Assembly: GCA_965212595.1 (NCBI GenBank)
Contig: CBDBVE010000003.1
Location: forward strand, 1 to 64,000
DNA length: 64,000 bases
Origin: Poritiphilus sp965212595
GTDB lineage: Bacteria; Bacteroidota; Bacteroidia; Flavobacteriales; Flavobacteriaceae
Direction: 5' to 3'
Shown: positions 62,348 to 64,000 of the stretch, one piece after another
Layout: every line of letters starts with the position of its first letter
Numbering within the stretch: position 1 is the stretch's first letter
Translations under genes and position numbers: made by a program
The notes under the pieces: generated by a model
Told to the model about the DNA's origin: nothing
Seen by the model: only the letters and a program-made list of their open reading frames with translations
Databases searched by the model: none

Positions 62348-62355
62348 CAAAGATA
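62348..62355 (-). promoter_or_regulatory. -7 promoter element TATCTTTG for the thioesterase gene
   Basis: The plus strand reads CAAAGATA, so the minus strand has TATCTTTG, 15 bases before ATG 62332. Confidence 0.6.
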
Positions 62356-62389
62356 AGTCCTAAAAAGAGAGAGGAGAAAAAGAAAGGGG

Positions 62390-63334
62390 TTATTTTGAAG
62401 ATAATAACCAGGCATCTTTAGATTCTGTCCGCTTTATTTTCCGAAGGAATTCTAAAGCCTCTTGCGAATCTGAAAAACTACCATAAGTGACCTGGTGCAA
62501 GCCATAGGCATTAACACCCAAATAATCAGCTTTAAAGCCTCTACGCCGAAGTTGACGTACTTTTTTGTCCGCGTTTTCCTGAACTCTGAAGGCTCCTGCA
62601 ATGATATGATGTTTGCCTTTGTTTAATTTGGTAACCTCCAACTCAAGAGCGGGCAGCTCTAACGGATTTGAGCTAAAGAAAGTGGCTTCCTGTATATTTT
62701 GAGAAACCCTCACCTGAGCCTCTTCCTGAACAAGTTGCTGTTTATGCGTGGTTTCACTATAAAATTTGTAACCTGTTAAGCCTGTAGAAAGAGAAAGCAG
62801 TAAAATAGCGGCATATTTCAAATAAGGCCTGAAGGTGTTCTTTTTGCGTTCTTCTGGCGTTATAATAAACGGGATCTTCTCTTCTAAAGTAACCACTTCT
62901 TCTTTTAAAACTTCCCTGGTAACAGGAGTTGAAACAAAGGAAGAAAAACCATAGGAGGCAGTGAGATAATTTACCTGAAAGGAGGGTTGAAATTGTATTT
63001 TACTCTCTCTATTTAGCCAAAGCTCTCCAATATTGGAAAAGGTAAGCCGTTCTCCGCTACGCAATTTTCGTTTCCATTCCTTAGCCAGATCTAAAGTTTG
63101 CTGAAGAACGTCCTCATAGGTCTTATTTTCTGCATTTGCCATATAGGAAACCAGTAAACCATCGTTTGAGGAAAGCTGCTCATTAAAGGAAATTAGCTTG
63201 CTAGGCGGATAAAAGGTATGGGTAACCTCATCGATAACCGCAGACTTCTTTTGGGTGAGAAAAGCACCAAATTCCGGTACAACAACACAGTTGTACCTGT
63301 ACAGAAGTTCTTCTATATAGCGTTCGGTTCCCAT
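62390..63334 (-). CDS. HU-CCDC81-type and SPOR domain protein
   Basis: The 314-residue protein has at residues about 1-130 an HU-like region in two parts: RYIEELLYRYNCVVVPEFGAFLTQKKSA, and LRSGERLTFSNIGELWLN. This is the bacterial HU-CCDC81 pair. A membrane helix (YLKYAAILLLSLSTGLTGYKFY) lies near residue 170-190, then a C-terminal SPOR domain (KHHIIAGAFRVQENADKKVRQLRRRGFKADYLG) from about residue 240. The N-terminus is cytosolic and SPOR is periplasmic. It runs divergent from dprA. Confidence 0.88.
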   Translation of the reverse strand: MGTERYIEELLYRYNCVVVPEFGAFLTQKKSAVIDEVTHTFYPPSKLISFNEQLSSNDGLLVSYMANAENKTYEDVLQQTLDLAKEWKRKLRSGERLTFSNIGELWLNRESKIQFQPSFQVNYLTASYGFSSFVSTPVTREVLKEEVVTLEEKIPFIITPEERKKNTFRPYLKYAAILLLSLSTGLTGYKFYSETTHKQQLVQEEAQVRVSQNIQEATFFSSNPLELPALELEVTKLNKGKHHIIAGAFRVQENADKKVRQLRRRGFKADYLGVNAYGLHQVTYGSFSDSQEALEFLRKIKRTESKDAWLLSSK

Positions 63335-63439
63335 ATATACAAAGATGTAAAAAAATTACAGGGCTTCAAATTACCTTTCATAACTTTTTATTAACATAAA
63401 ACTTAAACGCTTTTGTGGATAAGTATATTTTATGAATAA

Positions 63440-64000
63440 ATGACTAAAGATGAATTAGTTGCAGCCCTTCGTCTGCAAAGAATACCAAATATCGGCGATA
63501 TTACCGCAAAAAAACTTGTTAATCATTGTGGTAGTCCAACCGCAATTTTCTCCGATAAAGTGGGTCAACTTACTAAAATAGAAGGTGTTGGATCTTATAC
63601 GCTTAAAAATTTACACGACAAGGCATATCTGGAGGCTGCAGAAGCAGAATATGATTATATCCGTAAGGCGGAAATTCAATATACCTTCTTTCAGGAAAAG
63701 GAATACCCGGAGTATTTAAAGCATTGTATTGACGGGCCCTTATTGCTCTTCCAAAGGGGGCGGATAAATTTAAAGTCTCAAAAAATACTCAGCGTGGTAG
63801 GGACCCGTAATAGTACGAGTTATGGGATGGGTTTTTGCGAGGAATTTATTGCAGATCTATCGCCCCTAAACCCAATAATTGTGAGCGGCTTTGCTTATGG
63901 CATTGATATTAGTGTTCAAAAAGCTGCTTTAAAGCACCATTTGCAGACCATAGCCTGTTTGGGTCATGGATTAAATCAGATATACCCTAAGTCTCATGAA
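63440..64000 (+). CDS. dprA: DNA-processing protein DprA (partial, cut by right edge)
   Basis: ATG 63440 opens a frame of 187 codons to the window edge. The N-terminal helix-hairpin-helix region has LRLQRIPNIGDITAKKLV, then KIEGVGSYTLK. The Rossmann-like DprA core begins with YPEYLKHCIDGPLLLF and SVVGTRNSTSYGM, then VSGFAYGIDISVQKAAL. DprA loads RecA on incoming single-stranded DNA in natural transformation. The C-terminus lies outside the window. Confidence 0.94.
   Translation, partial: MTKDELVAALRLQRIPNIGDITAKKLVNHCGSPTAIFSDKVGQLTKIEGVGSYTLKNLHDKAYLEAAEAEYDYIRKAEIQYTFFQEKEYPEYLKHCIDGPLLLFQRGRINLKSQKILSVVGTRNSTSYGMGFCEEFIADLSPLNPIIVSGFAYGIDISVQKAALKHHLQTIACLGHGLNQIYPKSHE

Overview
The window is a stretch of chromosome from a Bacteroidota bacterium, most likely of the family Flavobacteriaceae. 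Reasons: a PorW/SprE lipoprotein of the type IX secretion and gliding machinery; several lineage-typical families (DUF6909-, DUF6427-, DUF6341-, DUF5687- and DUF4292-like proteins, an HU-CCDC81/SPOR protein); an ATP synthase operon that stops after the gamma gene, with beta and epsilon absent; and repeated promoter boxes of the Bacteroidota form TAnnTTTG. Shine-Dalgarno sequences are mostly absent. I saw no rRNA, tRNA, CRISPR array, phage or insertion sequence.

Layout. 0-7.3 kb: a tandem SPOR-type protein (cut by the left edge), TatA, an M23 peptidase, a GH3-family enzyme, an ILEI-like/GDPD-like fusion and a DUF6909-type protein. 7.3-32 kb: one long surface-polysaccharide locus on the plus strand. 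It holds a Wzz-like protein, the complete rfbBACD set for dTDP-L-rhamnose (RfbD has a short C-terminus), a DUF4956/CotH-beta-helix/VTC/phosphoesterase module, a flippase, two polymerase/ligase-type membrane proteins, four glycosyltransferases, a WbpB-WbpD-WbpE-like trio for a diacetamido uronic acid, an L-2-hydroxyglutarate oxidase homologue, an initiating sugar phosphotransferase, and Ugd plus Uxs for UDP-glucuronate and UDP-xylose.

32-46 kb: housekeeping and accessory genes. These are purD, small membrane proteins, a DUF4254/GT9 pair, a TetR regulator, an ArsS-type arsenosugar cluster, a patatin-like lipase, a flavin/2Fe-2S reductase, a DUF5687 ABC exporter and TfoX-like proteins. 46-56 kb: a GlxA-type regulator, porW, bactofilin, AtpZ- and AtpI-like genes, then atpBEFHAG. 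56-64 kb: a lipoprotein, a second flippase, dut, a TPR protein, a DUF4292 lipoprotein and an EnvC-like protein, a thioesterase, an HU-CCDC81/SPOR protein and the start of dprA.

How the genes work together. The 7-32 kb locus supplies three activated sugars, an initiating transferase, glycosyltransferases, a flippase, polymerase candidates and a chain-length protein, which is nearly a complete Wzx/Wzy-type pathway. Inside it, the 2-hydroxyglutarate oxidase is well placed to recycle the by-product of the WbpB-like step. The DUF4956/CotH/VTC module may decorate or phosphorylate the cell surface by an undescribed route.

Assembly quality. Three consecutive genes at 50.3-51.1 kb carry five apparent single-base frameshifts, and the flippase at 17.04 kb appears to have lost one T. 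Either the consensus is imperfect or these genes are decaying; reads would decide.
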